64,000 nt of DNA, taken from the NCBI RefSeq assembly GCF_028389875.1, contig NW_026907681.1, forward strand, positions 2,294,001 through 2,358,000. Reading direction: 5' to 3'. Both the position numbers and the translations under genes were made by a program. Position 1 is the stretch's first letter. Every line of letters starts with the position of its first letter. This stretch comes from Rhea pennata. Its lineage: Eukaryota; Chordata; Aves; Rheiformes; Rheidae. The notes beneath the pieces are model-generated. The model saw only the letters and a program-made list of their open reading frames with translations. It was not told the origin of the DNA and searched no databases. Shown here in pieces: positions 11,523 through 24,174 of this stretch.

Positions 11523-11540
11523 ATCCGAGTCACGGCACCA
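11523..11540 (-). promoter_or_regulatory. Primer-binding site of provirus A, tRNA-His type
   Basis: In viral sense TGGTGCCGTGACTCGGAT, an 18-nt complement of the 3' end of vertebrate tRNA-His including the CCA. It lies four bases after the LTR's terminal CA. The same site is in B (17511-17528) and C (28730-28747). Confidence 0.93.
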
Positions 11541-11544
11541 AATT

Positions 11545-12017
11545 TGTCATAAGTTACTCTCTTGAAGGTTAATTCATACAGAGAGTTTGTTAAATCATGT
11601 GAACAATTTATTTAATTAAGTAAGCAGCCACAAGCAAAACAGCGCTGGGCGGCCGGGGAGTCTCAGCTCCGCCAACGGCGCGCGCCTCCCTCACACACAG
11701 TCCCCCCTTATAGTCTGCGTTGTAATCTTGTAATCTTGTAATTTTGAGAAAATTACAGGCGCCTGCTTATCTTTTCTTTATCCTTTTACCTTCAAAACCT
11801 CTGAGCAGCTTGTTGCTTACTTCAGCTCTTCATAGTCCTGCAAGATAGCTAGGGCCCCGACACCGGTTCCACAAGGGGTCATATAAGCTTTTGTGCTTAC
11901 CATAATTTATTTGTCTGACACCATGTCTCAACCCTGATTGTTGTAAAACCTCCTCCTCCCCCTCCATCGGCTTATTCCTCCTTCTAAACAATGAACAAAT
12001 AGTTACAATTTATTACA
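11545..12017 (-). repeat. Shared central LTR of the A/B tandem (short form, 473 bp)
   Basis: Acts as the 3' LTR of B and the 5' LTR of A. It differs from the right-hand LTR (17533-18005) by essentially one substitution ('ctaaacaatg' versus 'ctaagcaatg'). It carries the TATA-like 'actataagg' and an AATAAA in 'ttaaataaattg'. Short U3 form with tandem 'acaagatt' units. Confidence 0.93.
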
Positions 12018-12038
12018 ATCCCTCCTTTTTCTTTTTGG

Positions 12039-13868
12039 TTACTTATTTTGTTCATTGAATTCCTGGAGCGCCCGGCGACTCAACGCTAATGCGTCCGCAT
12101 CATCGTCTAATTCAAGTGATCCATACTTAGCACGTACCAGCATTAGGTGTACAGCTTCTAGGCGGCTTTTTACAATTGCCACTATTTTATTAAAAATACA
12201 TGGTCCAAAAGTTAATGTTATTATTAACAGTAGTAAAGGCCCTGCTATGGTTGACAACAAGGTGGTGAGCCAAGGTGAATGATTAAACCAGGATTCATAC
12301 CAGTTCTGTCGAGCCTCATTTTCTCTTTTTCGTTTTTCTAGACCCTTTCGGAGTTTCATCATGGTATCTCTTACCACTCCAGTGTGATCAGCATATACAC
12401 AACATTCCTCTCGCAGGGTGGCACAAAGCCCTCCTTGTTGTAAAAAGACCAAATCTAATCCCCTACGATTTTGTAGTACTACCTCTGAGAAGGATCTAAC
12501 TGATTTTTTTAACACCGAAATGGATTGCTCGATCCTGGCCAAATCTTCGTCAGCTGCGATACGCAGAGAGGTGAACTCTTGGCTTTGTTTTACTAGCGAG
12601 GCAACTCCAGTACCAGCTCCTGCAACCCCTAAAACCATTAATGTGGCCAGGGTTACAGTTGTGACTGGTTCCCTCTTTTCGAGATGGTAATCTGCTACAG
12701 TGTGGTGACTGTATATATATTCCTCAGAGTGGTATAGAATCCTTGGTATAATTATTACCTGTACACAAAAATCATGAGACGAATTGAAGAGTTTTAATGA
12801 TAAGCATGGAGCGACTCCTAATGATGAGCATGCCCACCTCGTGTTGTTGGCCGGAATTAACCATTGGTGTGACTGGTCGCTATCCTCTATGATGTTACAA
12901 AGACTGCCCTTTTCTCTGGGGACGGTACCCACGCACCTACCGCTTCCAGATACCCGGGTTAGTGTTACCCCGATTTCTTGTCCCCAGTGGCATTGTGAGG
13001 GGTTACTTTCGTTTGAATAGATGGGATCGCCTAAATCTCCGATGGCCTCATAATATGGGGGTCTTATGTTAATACATAACCAGCAGCGTCTGGTTATATT
13101 TGGATTTGTTTGATTCAACACTCGATAACTAGCATCTATGACTTTCCATATGCTGTTCCCAGATGTGATTCTATGTTCCCCTGCAATGGTGGGGACTACA
13201 TCTGTAGGGAATGATTCTATTGCACTATTGGGAGGTGTTGTAGATAGGTCTGGCCCAAGGGCTTTTGTAGGTCGGGCCTCTAGGATTCCCTTTGACAGTA
13301 CGCTATTTGGTCCGACTGGTTGGGAAATCCTGGCCTCCTCTTTTTTTATCAGTATGAGGCCTCCCCTATCAGGTCTGTGTGAATAGAATCTAACGCCCCA
13401 CATTTTCCCTAATAACCAGCTGATATCTTCCGGCTTGGTTACATTTAGATACAGAACCTTGCAAATCTCCTCGTTCCTATAATGTCCTGTGTATCCCAAA
13501 TTTTGTCCTCGCCATCCTTGGCAGGGATCTGCTCAACGACTACATCCTAGCGGTCCATAGCCCACTTCTAAGAACTTGTCACGACCTGCCCCAGGATTCC
13601 AGTCTGTAGCAATGGTTTCACAGCCCCAATATGCACAATAGTATTCATTTGGATAATTACAATACCCCCTTCCCGGGTTTGAGCTCGGACAGAAGTAAAA
13701 GAAACTAGGGGCACCTGCTGTCGTTACTTGCTGTATAATCTGTTGATCTTCATATCTAATTAAACTCCACCGAAAAGGTCGATGGGGGTGGTGTGGTTGT
13801 AGGATACCGCAGCTGACCATGATAATAACGCTAATTCCCGTGTACCGCAAGAGCTAGTCGGGGACCAT
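12039..13868 (-). pseudogene. env: ERV copy B env, same two stops as A
   Basis: Matches copy A env at +5,988 bp. The TAG (13854-13856) and TGA (13533-13535) are both present. One visible coding difference: Glu instead of Gly in the 'VGTVPR-KGSL' segment near 12909. The CWLC, LEKR and CX6CC motifs and the membrane anchor are unchanged. Confidence 0.9.
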
Positions 13869-14075
13869 TTCTCCTAATGTTATGTTTTACCTGGCCTCTT
13901 AACCTCCCCACCGTCTGCACTCCTCTGCCTCGCTTGTCAGTTCGGTTGCAGCGAACTACAAGGTATTGGTTCTTCTCGGCAGCAGTAGTGTTCTTCAGGG
14001 GAATCTGTTAGAGAGCCTTTGTCTAGGAGTGGGGCCCCTTCTCTCCTTACGGTACATGGACAGGGGAAATAACAC

Positions 14076-15678
14076 TTATCGAGTCCGTTTAAGCGTTAAT
14101 TTTAAGTCGGCGGAGCCTGGAACCGCCCTCCACTCTTCTCCCAGGATCGGTCCTTTCACACGGCTGGCATGAGTCCACCCTTTTTCTGCAGTCCGAACAG
14201 CTGTTTCTGTAGTAAGCAAAACAACGCAGGGGCCTTCCCACCGAGGTGCTAATGAAGTCTCTTTCCATGTTTTGATTAGAACTTTATCTCCGGGCTGTAC
14301 TCGGTGTATGGCTATATCTAATGGGGGTCGCTGCACCACTAGGCCTCTTTTCTGTAACTCTCTATGTCGGCTCATTAACTGTGTTAGGTAGGGCTGTAAT
14401 TGAGCATCTTGTGAATTGGGGTGGTCAAGAGGCATCTCTAAATCATATGGCATACCATAAAGCATTTCGAAAGGCGAAAGCCCCACGTCAGTTCGGGGCT
14501 GCGTTCGTATGTTTAATAAAGCAAGCGGTAAGCATTTTACCCAGGACGCCTTAGTTTCTAGCATAAGTTTTGTTAACTGTTTTTTAATTTCACCATTCAT
14601 TCGTTCTACCTTTCCAGAGCTTTGAGCTTTCCAGAGCTTTCCAGGCTAACTGGATGCTAGCCTGCCTTACCACTTCTTCATCCTTTCCTGCTATCAACAG
14701 ATCATCCACATACTGTACTAACGTCACTCCCGGCACTTTATTATAGTCCTGCAGTATCTGTTCCAGGGCCTATCCGAATAAATTTGGGGATTCAGTAAAT
14801 CCTTGAGGGAGGACAGTCTATCTTAGTTGCTGTTTTCTATGGGTATCCGGGTCCTCCCATTCAAAGGCAAAATAATCCCTGCTGCTCTCATCCAAAGGAC
14901 ATGCCCAAAACGCATCCTTTAAATCTATCACACTGTACCATTGATCATCCGGGTGTAACTGATTTAACAGAGTATGTGGATTCGCTACTACTGGGAACCT
15001 AGTCACAGTTCTCTTATTGATTTCCCTCAAATCATGCACCAATCTATATTTGCCATCCTTTTTCCTTACTGGTAATATTGGGGTATTAAAAGGGGACATA
15101 CAAGGTTCCAATAGCCCCTGTTGTAGTAACCTCTGAATTTCAGGTTTTAATCCCCGCCTGCCCTCTTCAGACAGGGGATATTGCTTAATTCTCGTTGGTA
15201 CACCCGGGTTAGTTATAGTTACCTTAAAAGGTTTAATATTCAATTTGCCCACACTGTCTGGAGTGTACCAAACTTCTGGGTTTATGCTTTGTTCATCCTC
15301 TATTCGGAGAGGACACAATTTAATTTGTAGTCTATTATCTATCACTTCTAAACTTATGCCTAATTCTATTATCAAATCTCTACCTAACAGGTTATACTCA
15401 GCTTCGGGTACCAAAAGTAAAGGTCCCACACCTATCTTGGAACCTGATTCGATTAATACTTCTTTTATAATGGGAACCCCAAATGGTTCTCCTTTTGCCC
15501 CAATTACTTGTACCCTTTCTGCCGAGGCCTTATACCCTAAAGGTAAGGTTTGGACCGTAGATCTTTCAGCCCCTGTGTCTATGAGGAATTCCATTTCCTC
15601 ACGCTGGGGACCCACTTTTAATTTTATCAAGGGCTCTTTTTTTTCTCGGGTCCCCAGCAAATAGAGCCCCTGACACCC
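14076..15678 (-). pseudogene. pol: ERV copy B pol remnant, same deletion
   Basis: Protease and front of RT (15678 down to TAG 14818-14820), then the same second TAG, YVDD box, repeat-rich deletion junction (about 14610-14645) and out-of-frame integrase C-terminus to 14076. I see no coding difference from A. It therefore adds no polymerase or integrase capacity to the locus. Confidence 0.9.
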
Positions 15679-15870
15679 CTACTCATCCTTGAACATCTGC
15701 TCATCCTCTTTTCTCTGTCGACATTCCCTCTTAATATGACCCTTTCTATTACAATAAAAACAGATCACATTTCTTTGTCCCTGACCATTTCTCCCTTCTT
15801 TTCTCTCAAGCTTCCCACGCACCATCCTAGGCCTTCCTCTTTGACCTTCCCGTACTGCTGCCACCATCAT
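15679..15870 (-). pseudogene. gag: ERV copy B nucleocapsid segment
   Basis: Identical in protein to the copy A segment: one CCHC knuckle, bounded upstream by TGA (15871-15873) and downstream by the read-through-like TAG (15679-15681). Confidence 0.87.
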
Positions 15871-17139
15871 TCATACTTGTTTCTTCTCTTTTTCGTCCTC
15901 TCTCCTAACATACACCTTCTGTGCCTCTCTCAGGAGTTCATCTAAACCCTTATCTTGCCAGTCCTCTATTTTCTCTAACTTTTTCCTAATGTCCGTCCAG
16001 GATTTGGCCACAAACTGAGTTTTAAGTAAGGCCCCTCCCACAGGAGTCCCTGGATCTAAGCCACTATACAACTGCAAGTTTTTTCGCAGCCTTTCTAACC
16101 ATTCTGTCGGGGTCTCATCCCGCCTTTGCTGTTCATTAAAAGCCTTATTAATATTCTGTCCCCTTGGGACTGATTCCCTTATCCCCTGAATGATAATGGT
16201 TCTTAAGTCTTGCATATGACCGCGATGGATTGGGTCCTGGTTATTCCAATTAGGCGACTGCATCGGCCACTTAACATCTGCTGCCGGACCTTGCTGGTGT
16301 TGTTGGTCCCAGATTCGCATGCCAGCTCGCCTAATCATCCCTCTTTCCTCAGATGTGAACAGGATTCCCAGGATGGACTGTAGCTCCTCCCAAGTGTAAA
16401 TATTTGGTCCTAGAAACTGGTCCACCTGCTCTGCCACTCCCAGTCGGTCTTCTAGTAGGTTTCCCATTTCCTTCTTAAAATCTCTCACGTCCCCGGAATT
16501 AATGGGGACGGCTACATATCCTGTCCCCGGTTGGGGTCCTCCCATAGCTGTTTCCCGCAGTAGATATAATCCTCCTTCGAGACTTAACCCCTGTGCTCTA
16601 GTCTGACTCCTAGTTACTGGTCTCTGGGGACTAGGGTTAGCCTCGCCATCCGACTCCCCCGAGGACGGAAGTTCAGTCGGCCCGGGAAGAGAAGGGGCCG
16701 TAGGAATAGGAGGGAGTATATAAGGGGGTGGCGATAATGGGATCTCTAATTCTCGCTTCTTTTTCCCCCGCCCTCCTTTTTCTTTTAATGGGTATAAAAG
16801 GGTTCTCGCCTCTGGATTTATCCAGAGGTGTGCATACTCGCTCTCTTCTAAGCTGAAGGGCTCCTTTGAATTTACGTAACTATTTAGGGCCTGGCATATC
16901 CAGTCCTCAAATGAACCAAAAGGGGGCCAGAAAACACTTTCTCCTTTTATAGGTTTGTTGCCCCAGACTTCAATACAATAATATATCATCTTAACTTTAC
17001 TTTTTCCCCGCCTAGGAGGGGAATCATCCCAATATTTAATCATCAATCCTAGTGGGCTATCCAGGGGAATGGGAGGTAAGCCTCCACTACAAACTGCCCC
17101 ACCCATGGGACCAGAAGGCTTATTTTTCCTCTGTCCCAT
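15871..17139 (-). pseudogene. gag: ERV copy B gag, ends at premature TGA
   Basis: Same 422-codon frame as copy A, starting at ATG 17139 (MGQ...). A few nucleotide differences lie around 16670-16705 ('cagtcgg', 'taggaatagg'). They do not change the visible protein. Confidence 0.87.
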
Positions 17140-17510
17140 CTTCCGGAGTACCTTCACACACACACACACACACACACCGCTTCCCCCTTTTCGTGGCCCA
17201 GTCCCTCGCGGGATGTGGGAACCGCACTACCGAGGGGTCCGCACTCGCTTCATCCTTACTGGACGTCTCTCACGTGTACTCCGGGATACCCAACCCCAAC
17301 CGAATGGATCACCGGCCTATACTTACTCAATCCTGAGTCTTCATTCGGTCTTCGTGCACAAAGATTACTTGGGGTTGCCGGCTCTTTTTTTTTTTGCTTG
17401 TGGCTAATTTAGGGTTCGTCGGTGAAGGGCTTGAGTGAAAATCGCTCTCGGCAGAGGCGAACTCGGCGGGGCGCCTCCCCTTCCGAAGAGCTTTTCAGTC
17501 CATTGCCTTC

Positions 17511-17528
17511 ATCCGAGTCACGGCACCA
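17511..17528 (-). promoter_or_regulatory. Primer-binding site of provirus B, tRNA-His type
   Basis: Identical to the site in copy A and adjacent to the outer 5' LTR at 17533-18005. Confidence 0.93.
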
Positions 17529-17532
17529 AATT

Positions 17533-18005
17533 TGTCATAAGTTACTCTCTTGAAGGTTAATTCATACAGAGAGTTTGTTAAATCATGTGAACAATTTATT
17601 TAATTAAGTAAGCAGCCACAAGCAAAACAGCGCTGGGCGGCCGGGGAGTCTCAGCTCCGCCAACGGCGCGCGCCTCCCTCACACACAGTCCCCCCTTATA
17701 GTCTGCGTTGTAATCTTGTAATCTTGTAATTTTGAGAAAATTACAGGCGCCTGCTTATCTTTTCTTTATCCTTTTACCTTCAAAACCTCTGAGCAGCTTG
17801 TTGCTTACTTCAGCTCTTCATAGTCCTGCAAGATAGCTAGGGCCCCGACACCGGTTCCACAAGGGGTCATATAAGCTTTTGTGCTTACCATAATTTATTT
17901 GTCTGACACCATGTCTCAACCCTGATTGTTGTAAAACCTCCTCCTCCCCCTCCATCGGCTTATTCCTCCTTCTAAGCAATGAACAAATAGTTACAATTTA
18001 TTACA
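17533..18005 (-). repeat. Outer 5' LTR of provirus B (short form, 473 bp)
   Basis: The viral 5' end is at 18005 (TGTAATAA on the minus strand). The flank beyond, 'caaatgacc' on the plus strand, matches neither the far end of the array nor the flank of C. Its promoter would fire leftward, away from the LRRC52/NUF2 segment. Confidence 0.93.
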
Positions 18006-18508
18006 CAAATGACCACGCCTCGGCTTTTGACATTATTTGTGACAGCAACTGCATTTGCTCACACCCGCCCTGCACACACTTGGTGTCCTCATCCAGGGCG
18101 CACCTGCCTCGTAGGCCTACAGGCGTGCGCTTTCACTCCGACGAAAGCAGCACGGGCTCAGCAAGGCCGGTCATGTCAGTGTCCCCAAACTAGGTGGCTT
18201 TTGCAAGCTGCTGACATCACGGAGGTGTCAGCTGGCAATGAGCATGACATGGAGACACTCTAGCCACTGCTCTGCACTTGCAGATCCAGAAAGTGGGTGA
18301 AACGCGGCTCCGCTTCCAGCCAGGCAGGCTGCCAAGGAGCCAGGTGAGCCACAGAAGCAGAGCGCTTCCCAACAGCCTTGCCGCTGGACATCTCGTCGGC
18401 ATGGCTGTAATGACAAAACCACTTCCCTAGGTCCCCTCCTTTGCAGCTCCTCCGTGCCTGTCTGTCTGTACTCCCTAAGGGGCCGTGCACTCTGGGAGGT
18501 GTTAGATC

Positions 18509-21500
18509 ATGTCTCTTCCAGGTGGACACCAGCCCCTGAGCCTCATGTTTCTTTTGGGGCTGGGGCTGGCATCAGAGACTATCAACTGCCCAGGCAGGTG
18601 CAGCTGTCAGTACCTGGAAGTGAACTGCACAGGGCAACAGCTGCAAGAGCTCCCTGTGACCATCCCACTGGATACCAGGCAGCTGATTCTGGCAGCAAAC
18701 AAGATCTCATACCTGCCTGCAGTGGAACTGAGCGCTCCTCGCTGACCTGGTCTATCTGGACTGCCGGGAGAACCTCTTGGGGGATGGTCTGGATTTCACT
18801 TTACGCATCGGGAAGCGTAACCAGTAGCTAGGATATTGCTACTTCTATAAAGTGCCTGCTCCAGCTGCAGGCGGTATCACTGCGAGCTTGTTATCACTTT
18901 TGTCACTGCGAGTCACAAGCACCTTACAGCTGCAGTGCCAAGAGTGAGGAGCCCGAGGAGGCTCTGGGGAGAGCTGCAGAGAAGGCTACTGCTCTGATTT
19001 TCCTGCCTTTTCTTCAGCTGCTCGATAGACTGTATCTTTTTGTTGCTGCTGCAGTATCGCTGCATCCATAACAGTCCGTTAAAAACCCCTCTCTCCGTGG
19101 AGATGCGGGAAGTACTCTGCTCCTGCCTCTGTTCTGTCCTGCTCTGCTCAGCCTCTCCAGCCCTGAGCTGCCCACCGTTCTGCCAGTGTCCCCTTCACCT
19201 CAAACGCCTCCTGCAATGCCTTTTTCCGAAAAAAATATGGCAGCTGTTGTGCTAAAGCAGATCGAAACGACAGTTCCTATAACCTCCAGCTATCACAGTG
19301 CTTCTAGCTGGCAAAGCAGGTACATTTGACAGGTTCTCAGGATCAAGCCGTGATCCAAATGCTCCGAACTCGGCAAAAGACTTTTGCTGTTCCCATGGGG
19401 GGTTCTGGTTTGGGTACCGGTGAAATGCGATTGACAGGGTGAAACAGAATGCAAGTTAAGACTGTGGTCAGAAAAGTGTCTCTGTATCCTTATGACTGAC
19501 GGGCTTCATATGTTCCCACTCTTCCGCCAGCATCCCAGAGCAAATTGGCTCGCTTTTAAGTTATCCAAAATAATCAATGTACATGCATTGCAGATGAGCG
19601 TTCGCTTGAGTTCCCCTGACTTCTGCAGCAGAAAGGCACTTACTCCCGAGTAAGAGCAGTTTACTGAAGGCAGGAGCCTTCTTTCCTTACATCATCTGGC
19701 TCACCAAAATCCAGCTGTTTTCCATCTTATTGAGAGAGTCTACAGCTGGACCACAGATATTGAATATTCATGAGGCAAAGTGATCACTGGTTCCCTTTTC
19801 CAGAGAAACACTAGTCCCAAGTGTAAAAATTTGTTATGCAGCTATGAAATTTGTATTTGATTTTCCAAATTGAAAAGGAACACATCACTGCACCAATGAA
19901 AAAAGCTTGATCCTCAGTAATTCACAATAAAATAATGAAGGAGAGCTGGGGAAAAAAAAAGAAATTTGAGAAAACCTGTCCATCAAGTAAGAAAAAGGCA
20001 GAAAAGAACCATAAGGAAGGGCAAGGGAAGCTGGTGTTAGGACAGAACAGAATTAGGGATGTCTGAGTGTCTTAATAGGCGTAGTAAATGCCTGTAAAGG
20101 TACTTATTGTCCTCATACAGGTTACAGACAGTTATGGAACAGTGTAGAGAAGTCCTACCCCTAGCAGCCGCCAGGTAGTTTGGAGATAACACGTGGAAGC
20201 CCTGAACAGGAGAGTAAAGCTCACTGCAGGCGGTTTGGAAGGCTATGAGCAGAAAAGCAAGTGGCAGCGAGGACTGGACGTATTCGTGTGGGTCCCTGCA
20301 CAATCCCGGGAAGGATGGGAAAGAGACCAAGGCACCTACTGAAACCTTTCTGATGAGGCTGGGAGGAGATGGAACAGACTGCGCCAGGGCTGGGAAGAAA
20401 CGACCCGTCTCCCTGCTTCCACGTGTCAGGGCAGGGGAGAAAGAGCGGAAAGACTCAGTAGCAGCCAGCGGAGGCAGCTCCAGTTTCCTCCTCTGTCAGA
20501 CTTTGCTGCTATGTCCCAGCCAGGTGCTGCGGGTGAGTCAGCACGAGGTGTTGTATTTCCTGGAACTGGTGTGAGAACTGGGTAAACTTTAATGCTGCAG
20601 GTAAGTGTATCCACGCTGGGAACCCCGGATCATGTGCGCCTATCTGCATCCAGGCAGGGAAAAGCAACTCCCTGTTTGTCAGGCCTAGGCGGCCCTAAAA
20701 CGAGGGTTGTCCCAGGAGCTGACAGCTCTAGCAGAGGGACGGTGGGACAGACGGAACTGAGGGGCAACGCAGAGCACTGAAATCTGCTGCAAGCAGATCC
20801 CTGTCCCGGCCTTTAGAGAGCCACTGCAGCTTCACAGACCACTTTGTGCCAGTGTTTTACGCTCAGCTGGAGCTGCGCACGGTCGAGGCGCAGGCGGGAA
20901 GTTCCCACAGCTCGACGGCTTGGGGTAAGGGTGAACGAGCCCGGCAGTTACGCTCCTGACAGCGAGCGATAACAGCACCAACGGTCTCTGCAGCTGTATC
21001 CACTCGTCAACGTATAACAAAATACAACATAACATAATACAGTATAAGTTGTTGCTCGTCCCTCTCCTCTGCTCCCTTTCCCTAAGGACCACCCATCCAG
21101 CACTTCCAGCAGCGACCGACACGGTTCTGTCGCAGTAACCGAGTCTGTCGCACTGATTTCAAAACCCCCAGGGGAAGGAGGCGGCTGTGCTGGAGGCCAC
21201 ACTGGCCTTCTACAAACACCAGGAAGAGACATTGCTTCCTACTACGCCCAGCCTTCACTAGCTCCAGAGGGAAAAGCCAGCACCTGTTTTCTCACGGCCT
21301 AGACTACAATACGGCAGAGCACAGTCATTATTTCAGCGGAACTGAATTACTGAGGACTTTCCTCTTTTTCTTTCACACAACAAGCTCGGTGACCCCTAAC
21401 TGCAAACAACCCAAGTTTCACAGCTTGACTCTGTGGATGCAGACCTCACTATGCCAGCATAAAACAACCTCTTTCAGCTTAGCCTATGGCATGTCAGAAG

Positions 21501-22106
21501 ATGTTTAAGGTTTTTTCAAAAAAATCACAAGAGCTTTTATATTAAAATGAAGGTGCTCAGTTAGCAGAACTCAACAGTGCAGGTACAGCAGCTTGCCACT
21601 GCGGTATAATCCAACCGGCAGTATTTTCGTATGGCGACAATAACACAGAAATCGTTCTGATCATTCTGGCTACCTGGTTTGGCAAGGGACGGACTACGTA
21701 TTTTCCCCCAGGCTCTTCAGGGAAAGGAGTGTGAAGTGCGGAGACATTTTTCAAAGGCTTTAGGAAACTCCTCCACTGCTTTTCTAGCAGGACTCCTACC
21801 CACTATTGCTCAGGGCACGGACAAGTTAGTCTTGCTTCTGCTTTTCCCTCTGCAGGTGCCGAGAACATCACCTGCTACATGCCAGAAGGTCTACGCAGCT
21901 TGAAAATGCCCGCAGTGGAGGCACAGCTCCAGCTGGACTGCCTGATCCAACTGCACAAGCAGGACTACACCTTTCTGCGTCTCGTTGGCTTCTGTATATT
22001 CTCAGCTGGCACTGTGGCAGCCTGGCTGGCTGGCATCTGTGCAGTGATAGATGAACTCCACACTGCAAAAGGGGAGGAGGATGAAGAGGAAGACACAACC
22101 ACTTAG
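18509..22106 (+). pseudogene. LRRC52: LRRC52-like gene, two exon remnants, frame-broken
   Basis: Exon 1 (18509 to about 18815) encodes a signal peptide, the LRR N-terminal cap 'CPGRCSCQYLEVNCTGQQL' and the first leucine-rich repeat. Exon 2 (21856-22106, after 'ctctgcag') encodes a Cys-bearing cap remnant, a transmembrane helix ('LVGFCIFSAGTVAAWLAGIC') and an acidic tail. Both align in order with LRRC52, an auxiliary LRR subunit of SLO-type K+ channels in mammals. Breaks: one extra base near 18731 shifts the frame to TGA at 18743-18745. The other frame continues the homology and stops at 18825, and the middle LRRs are missing. An AATAAA lies at 22219-22224. Likely a pseudogene; a working form would need undetected exons. 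Confidence 0.8.
18830..21855. other. Intron-like stretch between the LRRC52 exons
   Basis: I found no further LRR-coding sequence, repeat family or RNA here. AT-rich non-coding DNA to about 20000, more GC-rich afterwards, with only short unsupported frames. Confidence 0.45.
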
Positions 22107-22224
22107 AACGGGCCCTAGAGAAGCTTCTGAACGCCCATCCCGAGACCTGAAACCAGGTCCTTCCTGTCCAATTTTGCAAATTGTGCGTCCCACTCCAGAA
22201 GTGATTTTTGTGAACCAAAATAAA

Positions 22225-24174
22225 ACTACAGGAGAACAAAGTCCCTGTGTTACAGTTTTGCTCACTCTGCTGCCTCCACATTTATTCTTCCACCGGGGCA
22301 CAGGACATCATTGGCAAAATAGCGAGTGGCCACTAGAACTGTGGACAGTGCCTATCTGCCAACCAGGAGCATTAGCACTCCTCCTGTACCACATGACACC
22401 CGCTGAAAAGCAGGATCAGCATGGGGCCTACCACGTCCCACAAACAGGCTTGAGGAATTATGTCCCATGCACAGGAAAGGCCCCAGAACTGTGCTGTAGC
22501 CAGGGAGTTTACCTTTACCAAGGTCTCTGGGCCACAAAACCCAGCAGAGCTTGCTGGGACCAGCCCCGAGAGCTCACTGGTGCCCCAAAGAATCTGAGAA
22601 TCTTCTGCTGTGCAAAGGCAGGTATATGAGCAAAGAGATTAATAACAGGGTTGTCAAGTCAGGATCTTATATTTACATCTAGGCTCTAAAGCAGGGTGCT
22701 CCTGTCACCAGAAGCCCAGGGCTCCAGTTGGTGAGCAGTAGTGGGGGCCAAAGGCTGCTGGAAACCAGGTCACCTGTTTCCAAGCCTTAATGCAAGCACA
22801 AGAGTTTAAGTTTAAGCTTTGAGTTTCTGAAAAGCTTGCATGTGCCCCTCCCCACCCCTAAACCTGGGCAGCTCAATAAGAAAGAAACAAAATTTCTCCC
22901 CAGAGAAACTATAAAGAAGAAGCATCCACATGTCGCAGTTAAATGCAGAGACTGACACTTTGGGGGAAAAATAATCTGGCATTTTTGTAACTGTTGAAAA
23001 AAAAGATGCCCCTCGGTTGGATCCAAAAATCGATTTAATTGCCTAAATGAGGATTTTGACCAGTCGCTAAAATTCCAGAGGCATCTAATTCCTGTAGCAG
23101 GTACTTCTCGGATTCTCCTGAGCGCCCCACGAGCCCCTTGCAGGCCAGCGAGGGGCAATGCCAACACCTGCCCTGCGCAGACGAGCACCCAGATCCTTCA
23201 TGCGCCACAACTGGCATCAGCAGGTAGGTTTGGTCCCGACCCTAAGGACTGCTCGGAGCAGGCCTCAATCATGCTGGATTAGCACGGGCTGAAGCGTTTT
23301 GCTCATTTAGGGCTTTCAGGAACCTGGGATCCCACCGGGTCCTGTTTTCTTCCTTTCTTACACCAGCAACGGTGAAAAGATGCCATCTGTCCTCCTGCAG
23401 TGGGGCCCCACTACACCGCCACTGGTTTAGGAACATTTTGCATGTTTGTCCCCTTACAGACCTAGAAAATCCTCCTGAATTTAAAGGTTGGTATCATATA
23501 TCGCTGAAGCTGGAATCTTTTAACATAAAACGTATTGCCTACACATTATCAAAGTATTCTTGGAAATGACTTGTGTTTTGATACCAAAGTGTATATACAG
23601 ACCAGAATAAAGTGAGGTGCAAATAAGATCCTGTCATTTGCCTAACACTGCCATTTGCCTAGGGAGGTATCTGCTTGCATGAAAACACACAGCAACTCCA
23701 CGTGCCAGACGCTGGCTTCTTCGTCCGACACCAGCTGGATCTGGTGAAATAAAAGGGAAAAGCATGGTAAAATTCCATTAAGCATGCTAAACATGCTATC
23801 TTATAACCAGTACACTGTGACCTGTCTGCAGACTGTGAATCAAAAGTGAAATTACCAAGAAGTGATCTTGCCTCTAATCCATAGGCCCCAAATAGGCAAG
23901 AGTGGACGCAGAGGTGCAGTCTAACGGGCGACAGACGTATGTTTGTTCACGCGTATACCAGAGAAGTGTATAAAGGCTAAAAAAAAAATCACCAGTTAGT
24001 TGCAGTAAAGTTTCTGTGGGAAAAGCAAAGCTGAAACAGTTTTTAAAAAGCTAAAAATCATCTCCTGAACTATCACGTTACCGAGCTCCAAGACTAACCT
24101 GATCTTAAAGGCAGAAAGATGATCAGTTAGCTGAACTGGAATTTAAACTATAGCCTATATCAAGGTACACTCAC
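22225..24174. other. Non-coding interval between LRRC52 and NUF2 remnants
   Basis: No exon with homology to either neighbour could be recognised. A possible acceptor-bounded open stretch at about 23690-23740 (minus) does not resemble NUF2. Confidence 0.4.

Larger units (their letters stand above)
5397..18005 (-). mobile_element. Tandem proviruses A+B, gammaretrovirus-like ERV, three LTRs
   Basis: Minus-strand array reading (viral sense) LTR (17533-18005), internal B, shared LTR (11545-12017), internal A, LTR (5397-6029). The two internal regions repeat at exactly 5,988 bp with only a handful of substitutions. Each unit has a tRNA-His primer-binding site, gag, a TAG-separated protease/RT, a deleted pol, env, and a polypurine tract (about 6030-6048 and 12018-12036). 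The outer flanks do not match: 'gtggt' precedes 5397 and 'caaat' follows 18005, so there is no target-site duplication for the array as a unit. The layout fits unequal LTR-LTR recombination; an assembly duplication should be excluded. Confidence 0.93.

Noticed and set aside
11523..11540. A tRNA-His gene
   Set aside because: Only the 18-nt 3' complement is present; it is a primer-binding site.
23690..23760. A further NUF2 exon on the minus strand
   Set aside because: It has an acceptor-like 'tttcaccag', but no frame resembles NUF2.
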